Shown here piece by piece: positions 17,812-25,627 of a stretch of DNA of 44,162 bases. Under the pieces are notes generated by a model. The model was not told where the DNA came from and did no database searches. It was given only the letters and a program-made list of their open reading frames with translations. Numbering within the stretch: position 1 is the first letter of the stretch; every line of letters starts with the position of its first letter. The DNA comes from an uncultured Rhizobiaceae group bacterium (GTDB lineage: Bacteria > Pseudomonadota > Alphaproteobacteria > Rhizobiales > Rhizobiaceae): NCBI GenBank assembly GCA_938044775.1, contig CALIOE010000079.1, positions 1-44,162 on the forward strand, in the 5' to 3' direction. Both the position numbers and the translations under genes were made by a program.

Positions 17812-19134
17812 GTGGTGGCTGACCTGTTTGCTGATGAAAATGGTGCGCCAACCGGCCAGCATGGACGCCCCCTGGCTGATCGCATGCGCCCGGAAACGCT
17901 TTCGGAAGTTGTCGGACAGGATCATCTGCTGGGCGACAATGGTGTTCTTAATCGGATGCTGCACTCTGGAACAATGGGCAGCCTTGTTTTCTGGGGGCCT
18001 CCGGGTACGGGCAAGACAACAATCGCCCGGCTTCTGGCCAGCGAAAGCGACAATCATTTTGAGCAAATTTCGGCAATCTTTTCCGGTGTGGCAGATCTGA
18101 AGAAGGTCTTTGAGGGTGCTCGGATGCGGCGCTCGAAAGGTGTTAAGACGCTGCTGTTTGTTGATGAGATTCATCGCTTCAATCGGGCTCAGCAAGACTC
18201 GTTTCTTCCTGTCATGGAAGACGGCACCGTGACCCTTGTGGGCGCAACGACCGAGAATCCTTCCTTTGAATTGAACGCAGCGCTTTTGTCCCGCGCCAGG
18301 GTATTGACGTTCAGGGCGCACGATGCAGAAAGCCTCGCGGCATTGCTGGAACGGGCGGAGGCAAAGGAAGGGCGCTCATTGCCACTCGATGAGGAATCCC
18401 GGGAAGTTCTCATCCGAATGGCCGATGGAGATGGCCGGGCCGTTCTGACGCTGGCAGAGGAAACGTGGCGGGCCGCTCGGGACGAAGAAGTGTTCGATGC
18501 CAAGACCCTGCAGGAAGTGCTCCAGCGTCGCGCCCCGATCTACGACAAGGGGCAGGACGGTCATTACAATCTGATCTCGGCTCTGCACAAGGCCGTTCGC
18601 GGGTCCGATCCCGACGCGGCTCTGTACTATCTCGCGCGCATGTTCGATGCCGGTGAAGATCCCTTGTTCCTGGGGCGGCGCATGGTGCGTATGGCTTCGG
18701 AGGACATCGGCATGGCGGATCCACAAGCTCTGGTGATCACCAACGCGGCCAAGGATGCATATGATTTTCTGGGCTCGCCGGAGGGAGAACTGGCGCTGGC
18801 TCAAGCCTGTGTCTATCTGGCAACCGCGCCCAAATCCAACGCGCTCTACAAGGCCTTTAAGGCCAGTATGCGAACGGCAAAAGAGGCCGGCTCGTTGCCA
18901 CCGCCGAAGCACATTCTGAACGCCCCCACCAAATTGATGAAGGAGGAGGGGTACGGCGGCGGATACAGGTATGATCACGATCAGCCGGATGCATTTTCCG
19001 GACAGGACTACTTTCCCGAGAAACTGGGTCGGCAATTGTTCTACGAACCCGTCGATCGCGGCTTTGAGCGGGACATCAAAAAGCGGCTCGACTATTGGTC
19101 AAAGTTGCGCGTTGAACGGGGCGACCCGAAGTAG
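17812..19134 (+). CDS. rarA: Replication-associated recombination protein A (AAA+ ATPase)
   Basis: 440 residues, normal for RarA (MgsA), a clamp-loader-like AAA+ ATPase, homologous to yeast Mgs1 and human WRNIP1, that acts at stalled replication forks. PLADRMRPETLSEVVGQDHL leads the family core. Walker A GPPGTGKT is at residues 62-69, Walker B LLFVDEIHRF at 114-123, and sensor VGATTENPSFELN follows. The C-terminal part contains the MASEDIGMADPQAL and GEGY-like EEGYGGGYRYDHDQPDAFSG segments. Starts are GTG at 17812 or 17815, eight or eleven bases after the protease stop, so the two genes are probably co-transcribed. Confidence 0.97.
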   Translation: MVADLFADENGAPTGQHGRPLADRMRPETLSEVVGQDHLLGDNGVLNRMLHSGTMGSLVFWGPPGTGKTTIARLLASESDNHFEQISAIFSGVADLKKVFEGARMRRSKGVKTLLFVDEIHRFNRAQQDSFLPVMEDGTVTLVGATTENPSFELNAALLSRARVLTFRAHDAESLAALLERAEAKEGRSLPLDEESREVLIRMADGDGRAVLTLAEETWRAARDEEVFDAKTLQEVLQRRAPIYDKGQDGHYNLISALHKAVRGSDPDAALYYLARMFDAGEDPLFLGRRMVRMASEDIGMADPQALVITNAAKDAYDFLGSPEGELALAQACVYLATAPKSNALYKAFKASMRTAKEAGSLPPPKHILNAPTKLMKEEGYGGGYRYDHDQPDAFSGQDYFPEKLGRQLFYEPVDRGFERDIKKRLDYWSKLRVERGDPK

Positions 19135-19182
19135 CCAGCGAGCGTTTTTGACTCAGACCTGCAGCCAGATCAGGTGACGGTG

Positions 19183-20220
19183 TCAAACTGTGTTGCCCGG
19201 AACCAGTCGGGTGCTGGCGACCAGAACGTCTTCCACCGGTTCTTCGCGGATGCGGGCGACCAGCGCTTCTGCTGCCGACTTGCCAAGCGCCTGGGTGGTA
19301 ACGCTGGTCGTGGTTAGCCGCTCAGGCAAGACCGAGGCAACCTCCATCCCGCCCCAGCCGGCAATGGCGATGTCATCTGGAATTCGCATGCCCTTGGACT
19401 TGCAGTAGAACAGACCGCCGACTGCCATCGTGTCATCGTGGTAATAGATGGAATCAATTTCGGCATTTCGGCTCAAAACGGTCTCGGTTCCGTAGAAGCC
19501 GGCGTAAAACCCCGGGCGGTCCACCAATACTTCCTTGGCAACGCATTCAACTCCGGCATCGGCCAGCGCGTTTTCAAAACCCTGATATCGCACTTCGCCC
19601 ATGCCTGCTGCGTTCGATTCTGCGCCGACATAGGCAATGTTGGAATGACCGCGGCCCAACATGAAACGACCCATTTCGTAGCCACAATCAAAGTGATTGA
19701 AACCGACTGAGACATCCAGAGGGCTGGTGTTGAGATTCCAGATCTCAACCACGGGAATGGATTGGGCCCGCAATATTTCCACGGTACCGGGCGTGTGTTT
19801 GCGGCCGCTCAAGATCACGCCCGCGGGCCGCCAGGCCAATATTGCACGCAGCCAGGATTCCTCTGCCTGAGGCGACTGCTCGTGTGCTCCGATCATCGTC
19901 TGGTAGCCAAATTTCGACAGGGTGTGGTCGATGGAGTCCAGAACCGATCCAAACAAACTGCTGGTCAGGCGCGGTACGCAAACCCCAACCAGAGTCGATG
20001 TCTGATCTGAGCCGAACGCTGCGGCCAGCCGGTTGGGAACATAGCCGAGCCGCTCGACTTCCCGCAGCACCCGATCACGGGTCTCGGAAGAGAATCCGCT
20101 TGCATCGCGCAGGACACGGGACGCGGTCATCTTGGAGACGCCGGCAGCCTTTGCAACTTCGGCCAGTGTCGAACCACCGCGTCTTGGTGATGTACCTGTC
20201 AATTCTCCAACCAATCCCAA
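19183..20220 (-). CDS. LacI-family transcriptional repressor, GntR (gluconate)-like branch
   Basis: 345 residues from the first possible start. The helix-turn-helix STLAEVAKAAGVSKMTASRV lies near residues 17-36 and is followed by the hinge helix VPNRLAAAF. The sensor domain shows HTPGTVEILRAQSIPVVE, SVGFNHFDCGYEMGR and DIAIAGWGGMEVASVLPERL. From memory, it resembles E. coli GntR, the gluconate repressor. The start is uncertain: TTG at 20220 has no ribosome-binding site, and TTG at 20202 has GGAG only two bases away. It is divergent from the ABC operon, and one palindromic operator sits at its predicted transcription start, so it probably represses itself and the transporter. The effector is likely a sugar or sugar acid. 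Confidence 0.92.
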   Translation of the reverse strand: MGLVGELTGTSPRRGGSTLAEVAKAAGVSKMTASRVLRDASGFSSETRDRVLREVERLGYVPNRLAAAFGSDQTSTLVGVCVPRLTSSLFGSVLDSIDHTLSKFGYQTMIGAHEQSPQAEESWLRAILAWRPAGVILSGRKHTPGTVEILRAQSIPVVEIWNLNTSPLDVSVGFNHFDCGYEMGRFMLGRGHSNIAYVGAESNAAGMGEVRYQGFENALADAGVECVAKEVLVDRPGFYAGFYGTETVLSRNAEIDSIYYHDDTMAVGGLFYCKSKGMRIPDDIAIAGWGGMEVASVLPERLTTTSVTTQALGKSAAEALVARIREEPVEDVLVASTRLVPGNTV

Positions 20221-20228
20221 GAGATTAC

Positions 20229-20240
20229 GTTACCGGTAAC
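20229..20240. promoter_or_regulatory. Operator 1 for the LacI-family regulator
   Basis: The 12-bp perfect palindrome GTTACCGGTAAC has the ACCGGT core and GTTA-N4-TAAC arms expected for the GntR branch of the LacI family. It begins just downstream of the candidate -10 of the regulator's own promoter (20242-20247, minus strand) and would cover its transcription start. With flanks, 17 bases here (20226-20242) recur as an exact inverted copy at 20285-20301. Confidence 0.85.
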
Positions 20241-20241
20241 T

Positions 20242-20270
20242 TTTATGCTTGACTTGCCCCCCCAAGGCAA
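20242..20270 (-). promoter_or_regulatory. Candidate promoter of the LacI-family regulator
   Basis: On the minus strand, TTGCCT (20270-20265) and CATAAA (20247-20242) are separated by 17 bases, a fair sigma-70-type match. Transcription would begin near 20235, inside operator 1, giving a leader of only about 15 bases if the TTG at 20220 is used. A run of seven G on this strand lies in the spacer. Inferred from sequence only. Confidence 0.5.
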
Positions 20271-20279
20271 GATTATCTT
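20249..20279 (+). promoter_or_regulatory. Candidate promoter of the ABC transporter operon
   Basis: TTGACT (20249-20254) is a five-of-six match to a -35 element. The -10 is either GATTAT (20271-20276, spacing 16) or TATCTT (20274-20279, spacing 19). Both are four-of-six matches. The start point would fall at about 20283-20286, immediately before operator 2, so a bound repressor would block clearance. The promoter overlaps the opposite-strand promoter of the regulator. Confidence 0.5.
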
Positions 20280-20286
20280 CCATTAA

Positions 20287-20298
20287 GTTACCGGTAAC
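20287..20298. promoter_or_regulatory. Operator 2 for the LacI-family regulator
   Basis: This is a second perfect GTTACCGGTAAC palindrome, 58 bp centre to centre from operator 1. The asymmetric flanks (AA before, GT after) are the reverse of those at operator 1, so the two sites form an inverted pair. It lies just downstream of the predicted start of the ABC operon and 45 bases before its first codon. Confidence 0.85.
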
Positions 20299-20342
20299 GT
20301 ATTGCTCAGGAGGTTGGGTGCTGCCGGTTAGGGAGGGTTTCG

Positions 20343-21857
20343 ATGGCCAACAGGTCTCGCGACGGTTTGTTTTTTGACAATATTGCTAAGTCATTTGGCG
20401 GCACTCAGGCGTTGCGCGGCGTTTCGCTTCACGTCGAGCGTGGTGAAATCGTGGCCTTGCTTGGTGAAAACGGAGCAGGCAAGTCGACCCTGATCAAGGT
20501 GTTGGGTGGCATACACCAACCGGATTCCGGTACCGTTTCCATTGATGGTGAGACCTACGCACACTCTCCGTCCCGGGTGAACGAGCGACAGTCGGTTGCT
20601 TTTATTCATCAGGATCTTGGGTTGATTGAATGGATGAGTGTTGCCGAAAACATGGCGCTTGCGCAGGGCTTCAGCAAAAAACGGGGGCTCATTGATTGGA
20701 AGTCAGCTGAACGCAATGCCGAGCAGGCGCTGGCCAGGGTAGATTGTGACTTTGATCCAACAACCCGGGTTTCTGATCTTAGCCGAACCGAGAAATCTCT
20801 GGTCGCGATCGCGCGCGCACTTTCGGTGGAGTGTGACTATCTGGTGTTGGATGAACCAACTGCCAGCCTCCCGGCGGACGAAGTGGAGCGCCTGTTTGCT
20901 GCACTTCGTCCGCTTCGCGAAGCCGGTGTCGGCATGATTTACGTGTCGCACCGTCTTGATGAAATTTTCAAGATTGCCAACCGCGTTGCCGTTCTTCGCG
21001 ATGGTATGATGGTTGGCATGCGCGACATTGCGCACACAAATCCCGAAGAGCTGGTCAATCTTATCGTTGGACGTCGCACACGCGAGATTGATCGACCCGA
21101 TGCAGAACCGGGGGCGCCGATTCTGAGCGTTCAGGACCTGCGAACCGCAACGACCGGACCGGTGAGCTTTGATGTCAGTCAGGGAGAGCTCGTCGGGCTA
21201 GTGGGTCTGCGTGGAGCGGGGCATGAAGATATTGGGCGCAGCCTGTTCGGATCGCTTCATCACGAAGGCACAGTATTGCTGGACGGTGTTGAGCCGGATC
21301 TAACATCTGCACGCACTGCAATGAAATCCGGGATTGGATTGGTTGCACGCGACCGGGTGGTGGAATCAATCGCCCCGGCGCTGACCATCCGCGAAAATGC
21401 GTTCATCAACCCGGAAGCCTCTGGCAGAGGTTTGTTCGATGTTTTGTCTGCCTCCAGTGAAGAAGCAATGACAATGAAGCTCGGCGCTTCGCTCGGCCTG
21501 AGCCCAAATGATCCCACCCTTTCGATAGAAGCGCTATCAGGCGGGAATCAACAGAAGGTGGTCGTCGGTCGTTGGCTTTCTACCAACCGTCGTTTGCTGA
21601 TTGCTGAAGACCCAACCGCCGGTGTCGATGTCGGCGCCAAGGCCGAGATTTACGCTTTGCTCTATGAAGCCCTGTCATCCGGCATGGGCGTCATCGTGGT
21701 CTCCACCGACTTTGAGGAGGTCGCCGCAATTTGTCATCGGGCAATCGTTTTTAGCCGCGGTCAGGTTGTCAGCGAATTGTCCGGGGTTGGCTTGTCTACC
21801 GAGTCTCTGATTCAGGCCGCGTCAGCGGGTGAAGCAACCGCTGCTGATGCAGCGTAG
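20343..21857 (+). CDS. Sugar ABC transporter ATP-binding protein (CUT2 family, double NBD)
   Basis: 504 residues with two fused nucleotide-binding domains, as in RbsA, XylG and MglA. The first domain has an intact Walker A GENGAGKS (41-48) and Walker B YLVLDEP (166-172), but its signature reads LSRTEKS (146-152) instead of LSGGQ. The second has a degenerate Walker A, GLRGAGHED (288-296), an intact signature LSGGNQQK (398-405) and AEDPTAG (421-427), with Asp where the catalytic Glu usually stands. Such asymmetry is known in CUT2 ATPases. The ATG follows TAGGGAGGGTTTCG. First gene of a three-gene operon behind operator 2. The substrate is unknown. Confidence 0.95.
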   Translation: MANRSRDGLFFDNIAKSFGGTQALRGVSLHVERGEIVALLGENGAGKSTLIKVLGGIHQPDSGTVSIDGETYAHSPSRVNERQSVAFIHQDLGLIEWMSVAENMALAQGFSKKRGLIDWKSAERNAEQALARVDCDFDPTTRVSDLSRTEKSLVAIARALSVECDYLVLDEPTASLPADEVERLFAALRPLREAGVGMIYVSHRLDEIFKIANRVAVLRDGMMVGMRDIAHTNPEELVNLIVGRRTREIDRPDAEPGAPILSVQDLRTATTGPVSFDVSQGELVGLVGLRGAGHEDIGRSLFGSLHHEGTVLLDGVEPDLTSARTAMKSGIGLVARDRVVESIAPALTIRENAFINPEASGRGLFDVLSASSEEAMTMKLGASLGLSPNDPTLSIEALSGGNQQKVVVGRWLSTNRRLLIAEDPTAGVDVGAKAEIYALLYEALSSGMGVIVVSTDFEEVAAICHRAIVFSRGQVVSELSGVGLSTESLIQAASAGEATAADAA

Positions 21858-21868
21858 AAGGATGAAAC

Positions 21869-22891
21869 ATGCAGTCCATTGAATCCGACGCCCTGGAGCC
21901 GACCAGAGCCGAACTGAACGGCCTGTCACCGGGAGCAAAGCTCCTGCGGCTGGTGCCCGTCTATGGGCTGGTGATCCTTACCGCCGGTCTGATCCTTCTG
22001 TTTTCGATCATGCTGCCGGACACTTTTCCGACAATGCTCAATCTGCGGGCAATTATTTCCGACAAGGCAATCATCGCCTTGCTTAGCCTTGCAGCCATGA
22101 TTCCAATGGCTGCTGGCCGCATCGATCTGACAGTGGGATACGGCATTGTGCTTTGGCACATTCTGGCGATTTCGTTGCAGACGCTCTACGGACTGCCCTG
22201 GCCCGCGGCCGTTCTGATTGTTCTCCTGCTCGGTTGCTTTACCGGTTTCCTCAACGGCCTGCTCGTAGAAATCGCCAAGATCGATGCGTTTATTGCAACG
22301 CTGGGCACCGGTACAGTGCTCTACGCACTGGCCTTATGGCATACCGGCGGCCGGCAAATCGTTGGCCAGCTTCCCGACGGATTTTATGCCATCAACGGAA
22401 CCTTTATCGGTGGCATTCCCATAACCGGTTTTTACGTACTCGCGATCACTGTCTTCATGTGGCTGGTACTCGAGTACACGCCGATAGGTCGTTACCTCTA
22501 CGCCATCGGCGCCAATCCAAAGGCAGCCGAGTTGAACGGCATACCAAATCGAAAATTTGTTGTCGGTGCATTTGTTACCTCCGGGTTTCTGACGGCATTG
22601 GCAGGAGTGGTGCTTGCATCAAAGCTGCGCATTGGACAGGCAAGTGTTGGACTTGAGTACCTGCTGCCGGCACTGGTTGGCGCATTTTTGGGCTCCACCA
22701 CCATCAAACCTGGTCGCGTAAATGTCTGGGGCACCATCATCGGTGTGGCCATTCTGGCGGTTGGTATTTCAGGCATTCAGCAGTTTGGCGGCTCGTTTTG
22801 GGTCGAACCGATGTTCAACGGAGTGACACTCCTCGTTGCCATCGGGATTGCCGGATATGCACAGCGCCGAAAAGGCGCGGCAAAAAAATGA
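21869..22891 (+). CDS. Sugar ABC transporter permease (CUT2 family)
   Basis: 340 residues, mostly hydrophobic, with about 8-10 predicted inner-membrane helices beginning near residue 30. The segments LAAMIPMAAGRIDLTVGYGI, GFLNGLLVEIAKIDAFIATL and GRYLYAIGANPKAAELNGIP match the RbsC/XylH-type permease family (BPD_transp_2). The GANPKAAELNGI loop is the usual ATPase-coupling region. The start follows AGAAGGATGAAAC, 11 nt after the ATPase gene. In RbsC-like permeases an Asn or Ser often replaces R/D in GRIDLTVG, so the motif here suggests a distinct subgroup, but the transported compound cannot be named. Confidence 0.93.
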   Translation: MQSIESDALEPTRAELNGLSPGAKLLRLVPVYGLVILTAGLILLFSIMLPDTFPTMLNLRAIISDKAIIALLSLAAMIPMAAGRIDLTVGYGIVLWHILAISLQTLYGLPWPAAVLIVLLLGCFTGFLNGLLVEIAKIDAFIATLGTGTVLYALALWHTGGRQIVGQLPDGFYAINGTFIGGIPITGFYVLAITVFMWLVLEYTPIGRYLYAIGANPKAAELNGIPNRKFVVGAFVTSGFLTALAGVVLASKLRIGQASVGLEYLLPALVGAFLGSTTIKPGRVNVWGTIIGVAILAVGISGIQQFGGSFWVEPMFNGVTLLVAIGIAGYAQRRKGAAKK

Positions 22892-22916
22892 GAAATCAGC
22901 AATACGGGAGGACACC

Positions 22917-23969
22917 ATGCTGAAACGTACATTTATCAAGACCCTGCTCGCCGGTTCCATGTTGGCGGGAATGGGTATGTCGGCCACATTCGCCGAAACG
23001 GCATGGGACGGACCGACCTCCGGGCCAAAGGCCGCTGAAGGAAAGACGATTGTCGTGCTTGCGGGCGACCTCAAAAATGGCGGCATCCTTGGGGTTACCA
23101 AAGGGGTTGAAGAGGCTGCTGCAAAGATCGGCTGGACCGTGCGCGTGCTTGACGGCGCCGGTTCTGTGCAAGGACGCACGGGCGCCTTTGGGCAGGCCAT
23201 GGCGTTGAAACCGGACGGCATTGTAATCAACGGTTTTGACGCCGTTGAGCAGCAAGCGGCGCTTGAAGGTGTGAGCAACGCCAAAATTCCGATGGTTTCC
23301 TGGCATTCAGGTCCTAAAATTGGTTGCGATGCACCCGGCGGAATCTTCGCGAACGTATCCACTGACGCGATGACGGTCTCGGAAGAAGCTGCAAAATGGG
23401 CCGTTGCCGATGCCGGCGGCAAGCCTGGTGCAATCATCTTCACTGACTCGACCTATCAGATTGCCATCGACAAAGCGGACCGCATAAAGGAAACCATCGA
23501 AAAGATGGGCGGCACGGTCCTCGAATATGTCGATACGCCAATAGCAGACACGTCCACGCGGATGGGTCCCTTGACGACATCATTGCTTCAAAAGTACGGC
23601 GCCAAATGGACACATGCACTGGCGATCAATGATCTGTACTTTGACTTCATGGGTCCGGCTCTGGCCGCGGCCGGTATTTCCGGCGATGGCTCTCCAAAGG
23701 CTGTTGCTGCCGGAGATGGTTCAGAATCGGCTTTTCAGCGCATTCGCACAGGCCAGTACCAATCGATCACGGTCGCCGAACCGCTAAACCTCCAGGGTTG
23801 GCAGCTTGTTGACGAACTGAACCGGGCCATATCCGGCGCAGCGTGCTCGGGCTACATCACAGCTCCGGCGGTGGTAACGAATGAAGGGCTGAAGGCATTG
23901 GGTGACAGTAACCAGTTCGATCCTGACACGCCTTACCGCGAAGCCTACGCAAAAATCTGGGGCAAATAG
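22917..23969 (+). CDS. Periplasmic sugar-binding protein of the CUT2 transporter
   Basis: 350 residues. An N-terminal signal peptide (basic start, LLAGSMLAGMGMSATFA, cleavage about residue 26) exports it to the periplasm. The mature part has the type I periplasmic-binding fold (Peripla_BP_4): KTIVVLAGDLKNGGILGVTK, MALKPDGIVINGFDA and AGDGSESAFQRIRTGQYQSI. The start is ATG 22917 after ACGGGAGGACACC, 25 nt from the permease. Readings from 22836 overlap the permease and lack a signal peptide. Two cysteines, in GCDAPGG and AACSGY, might form a disulfide. Its ligand defines the operon's substrate and is not predictable here. Confidence 0.93.
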   Translation: MLKRTFIKTLLAGSMLAGMGMSATFAETAWDGPTSGPKAAEGKTIVVLAGDLKNGGILGVTKGVEEAAAKIGWTVRVLDGAGSVQGRTGAFGQAMALKPDGIVINGFDAVEQQAALEGVSNAKIPMVSWHSGPKIGCDAPGGIFANVSTDAMTVSEEAAKWAVADAGGKPGAIIFTDSTYQIAIDKADRIKETIEKMGGTVLEYVDTPIADTSTRMGPLTTSLLQKYGAKWTHALAINDLYFDFMGPALAAAGISGDGSPKAVAAGDGSESAFQRIRTGQYQSITVAEPLNLQGWQLVDELNRAISGAACSGYITAPAVVTNEGLKALGDSNQFDPDTPYREAYAKIWGK

Positions 23970-23985
23970 ACTCTGGTGGTTTGGC

Positions 23986-24007
23986 GGCGGCGGTCTTTTC
24001 CGCCGCC
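23986..24007 (+). other. GC-rich hairpin after the ABC operon
   Basis: Eight perfect GC-only pairs (23986-23993 with 24000-24007) enclose a TCTTTT loop, 17 bases after the binding-protein stop. There is no T-tract, so it is not a canonical intrinsic terminator. It may protect the transcript 3' end or act with Rho. The rest of the 193-nt gap before crcB shows nothing I recognise. Confidence 0.45.
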
Positions 24008-24162
24008 CCTGAAATCCCGGCAGTGGATGAAATGTCGGTTTTGCATATCCAACCGGAGGACCAACCTGGACACTTGCACATTCTTGAGCGTTTTTTGATC
24101 TTTTGGCCCTGGAACCAAGGAAGGTGATAGGCTTGCGCGCCACAATCGGTTAGATCGGGCGG

Positions 24163-24537
24163 ATGTTGCATGCGATTTTGATCTTTGTGGGTGGTGGCGT
24201 CGGTGCCGTTGGGCGGCATTTCGTCGGGCTGGCGGCGTTGCGTCAATTCGGCCCCGGCTTTCCCTACGGTACACTTGTCGTCAACACAGTGGGCTCTTTG
24301 GCCATGGGGCTGCTCATCGGCTGGCTTGTTCGCAGGGGCGGCAGCACGGATTTGCGTCTGTTTCTGGCAACCGGCGTGCTGGGCGGGTTTACAACCTTTT
24401 CGGCTTTTTCGCTGGATTTCGTCAATCTTTGGGAGCGGGGTGAGCCGGCGCTCGCCTTTGGCTATGTGGCCGGGTCGGTTGTCGTGTCGCTGGTCGCCGT
24501 ATTTGCCGGGCTGTGGATCATGCGAGGGGGCAGCTGA
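24163..24537 (+). CDS. crcB: Fluoride efflux channel CrcB/Fluc
   Basis: 124 residues with four predicted membrane helices. Fluc proteins form dual-topology dimers that expel fluoride from the cytoplasm. Family motifs are GGGVGAVGRHF at residues 9-19, YGTLVVNTVGSLAMGLLIG, and the pore segment ATGVLGGFTTFSAFSLDFV with its Phe and Thr residues. The ATG follows GGGCGG. One base separates its stop TGA from the GTG of the next gene. No fluoride-riboswitch-like sequence was seen upstream. Confidence 0.95.
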   Translation: MLHAILIFVGGGVGAVGRHFVGLAALRQFGPGFPYGTLVVNTVGSLAMGLLIGWLVRRGGSTDLRLFLATGVLGGFTTFSAFSLDFVNLWERGEPALAFGYVAGSVVVSLVAVFAGLWIMRGGS

Positions 24538-24538
24538 C

Positions 24539-25546
24539 GTGGCGTTGACAGGTGTAAGTCAAAAGAGCGTCGAAGCAGACGAAGCTGGTATGCGGATTGA
24601 TCGATGGTTCAAGCTGCATTTTCCCGGCGTCGGTTTTGGGCAGTTGCAGAAATTGCTGCGATCCGGTCAGGTCCGAGTCGATGGGGCGCGCGTCAAAACA
24701 GCGACCCGGCTCGACGCCGGTCAGCAGGTGCGAATTCCCCCGCTGGATGCTCAAGCCGCCCGACCACTCCACATGACGGCCAACACCATCCGTGATCGCC
24801 ACGATGAAGATGTGCTGCGCGACATCGTGCTGTTCGAGGACAGCAAAGTCTATGTATTCAACAAGCCGGCCGGTCTGGCTGTGCAAGGCGGCTCCGGCAT
24901 CAACCGCTCAATTGACTCGATGCTGGAGAGCCTGCGCGACAAAGCCGGCCAGAAGCCGCGTCTGGTTCATCGGCTCGATCGCGACACGTCGGGGGCTCTC
25001 GTGGTTGCCAAAACCCGCGGTGCTGCCGCCGCGCTGACGAAGAGCTTCCGCCACCGCGACACCCGGAAGACCTATTGGGCGTTGGTGGCTGGGGTGCCGC
25101 GGCAACGGGAAGGGCGCATCTCGTCGTATGTGGTGAAAGAAAAGACCCCTGACGGGGACCGGATGCGAATTGCGCGGCACGGCGAACGCCATGCCGATCA
25201 TGCCGTATCAAACTATCGTGTAATCGATGCCGGACCGCGCAAGGTGTCCTGGCTGGAGATGCAACCGATCACCGGGCGGACTCACCAATTGCGCATTCAC
25301 GCAGCTCATATCGGGCATCCGATCGTCGGTGATCCGAAATATTTCGATATCGAAAACTGGGATGTGCCGGGGGGTGTCCAGAAAAAGCTGCATCTTCATG
25401 CCAGACGCATACAGCTGCCGCATCCCACGGAAGGGCATGCCGCGTTGGACGTTACGGCGCCTTTGCCGCCGCATATGGTGCAAAGCTGGAACCTGTTTGC
25501 ATTCGATGAAGCCGACGGGCTTGAGGACGACACGTTTGAACTTTGA
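24539..25546 (+). CDS. RluC/RluD-type pseudouridine synthase
   Basis: 335 residues. An N-terminal S4 RNA-binding domain (AGMRIDRWFKLHFPGVGFGQ, LLRSGQVRVDG) precedes the RluA-family catalytic domain. The motif HRLDRDTSG contains the catalytic Asp at about residue 147, and QPITGRTHQLRIHAAHIGHP is also present. Such enzymes isomerise specific 23S rRNA uridines. The overall form is closest to RluC (sites 955, 2504 and 2580 in E. coli), but target sites are inferred. GTG at 24539 follows GAGGGGGCAGCTGAC, and a longer reading would overlap crcB completely. Confidence 0.93.
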   Translation: MALTGVSQKSVEADEAGMRIDRWFKLHFPGVGFGQLQKLLRSGQVRVDGARVKTATRLDAGQQVRIPPLDAQAARPLHMTANTIRDRHDEDVLRDIVLFEDSKVYVFNKPAGLAVQGGSGINRSIDSMLESLRDKAGQKPRLVHRLDRDTSGALVVAKTRGAAAALTKSFRHRDTRKTYWALVAGVPRQREGRISSYVVKEKTPDGDRMRIARHGERHADHAVSNYRVIDAGPRKVSWLEMQPITGRTHQLRIHAAHIGHPIVGDPKYFDIENWDVPGGVQKKLHLHARRIQLPHPTEGHAALDVTAPLPPHMVQSWNLFAFDEADGLEDDTFEL

Positions 25547-25627
25547 CCGGAATATTCGGTGATCTGTTCTTACAATTGAACCCGGTATTGACTACTTGCT
25601 CGTTTGAGCGGCCGGCAGGAGTGGACC

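Noticed and set aside
20229..20298. Repeat pair as ends of a mobile element
   Set aside because: The repeats flank only promoters and not a transposase gene, and they match a LacI-family operator pattern, so they are regulatory.
23986..24007. Calling the GC hairpin after the ABC operon an intrinsic terminator
   Set aside because: The stem is strong, but no T-tract follows. It is listed only as a hairpin.
23970..24162. Possible fluoride riboswitch before crcB
   Set aside because: I could not find the conserved riboswitch segments (a GATG-type element with a downstream CTGATG partner). Only a plain GC hairpin lies there.
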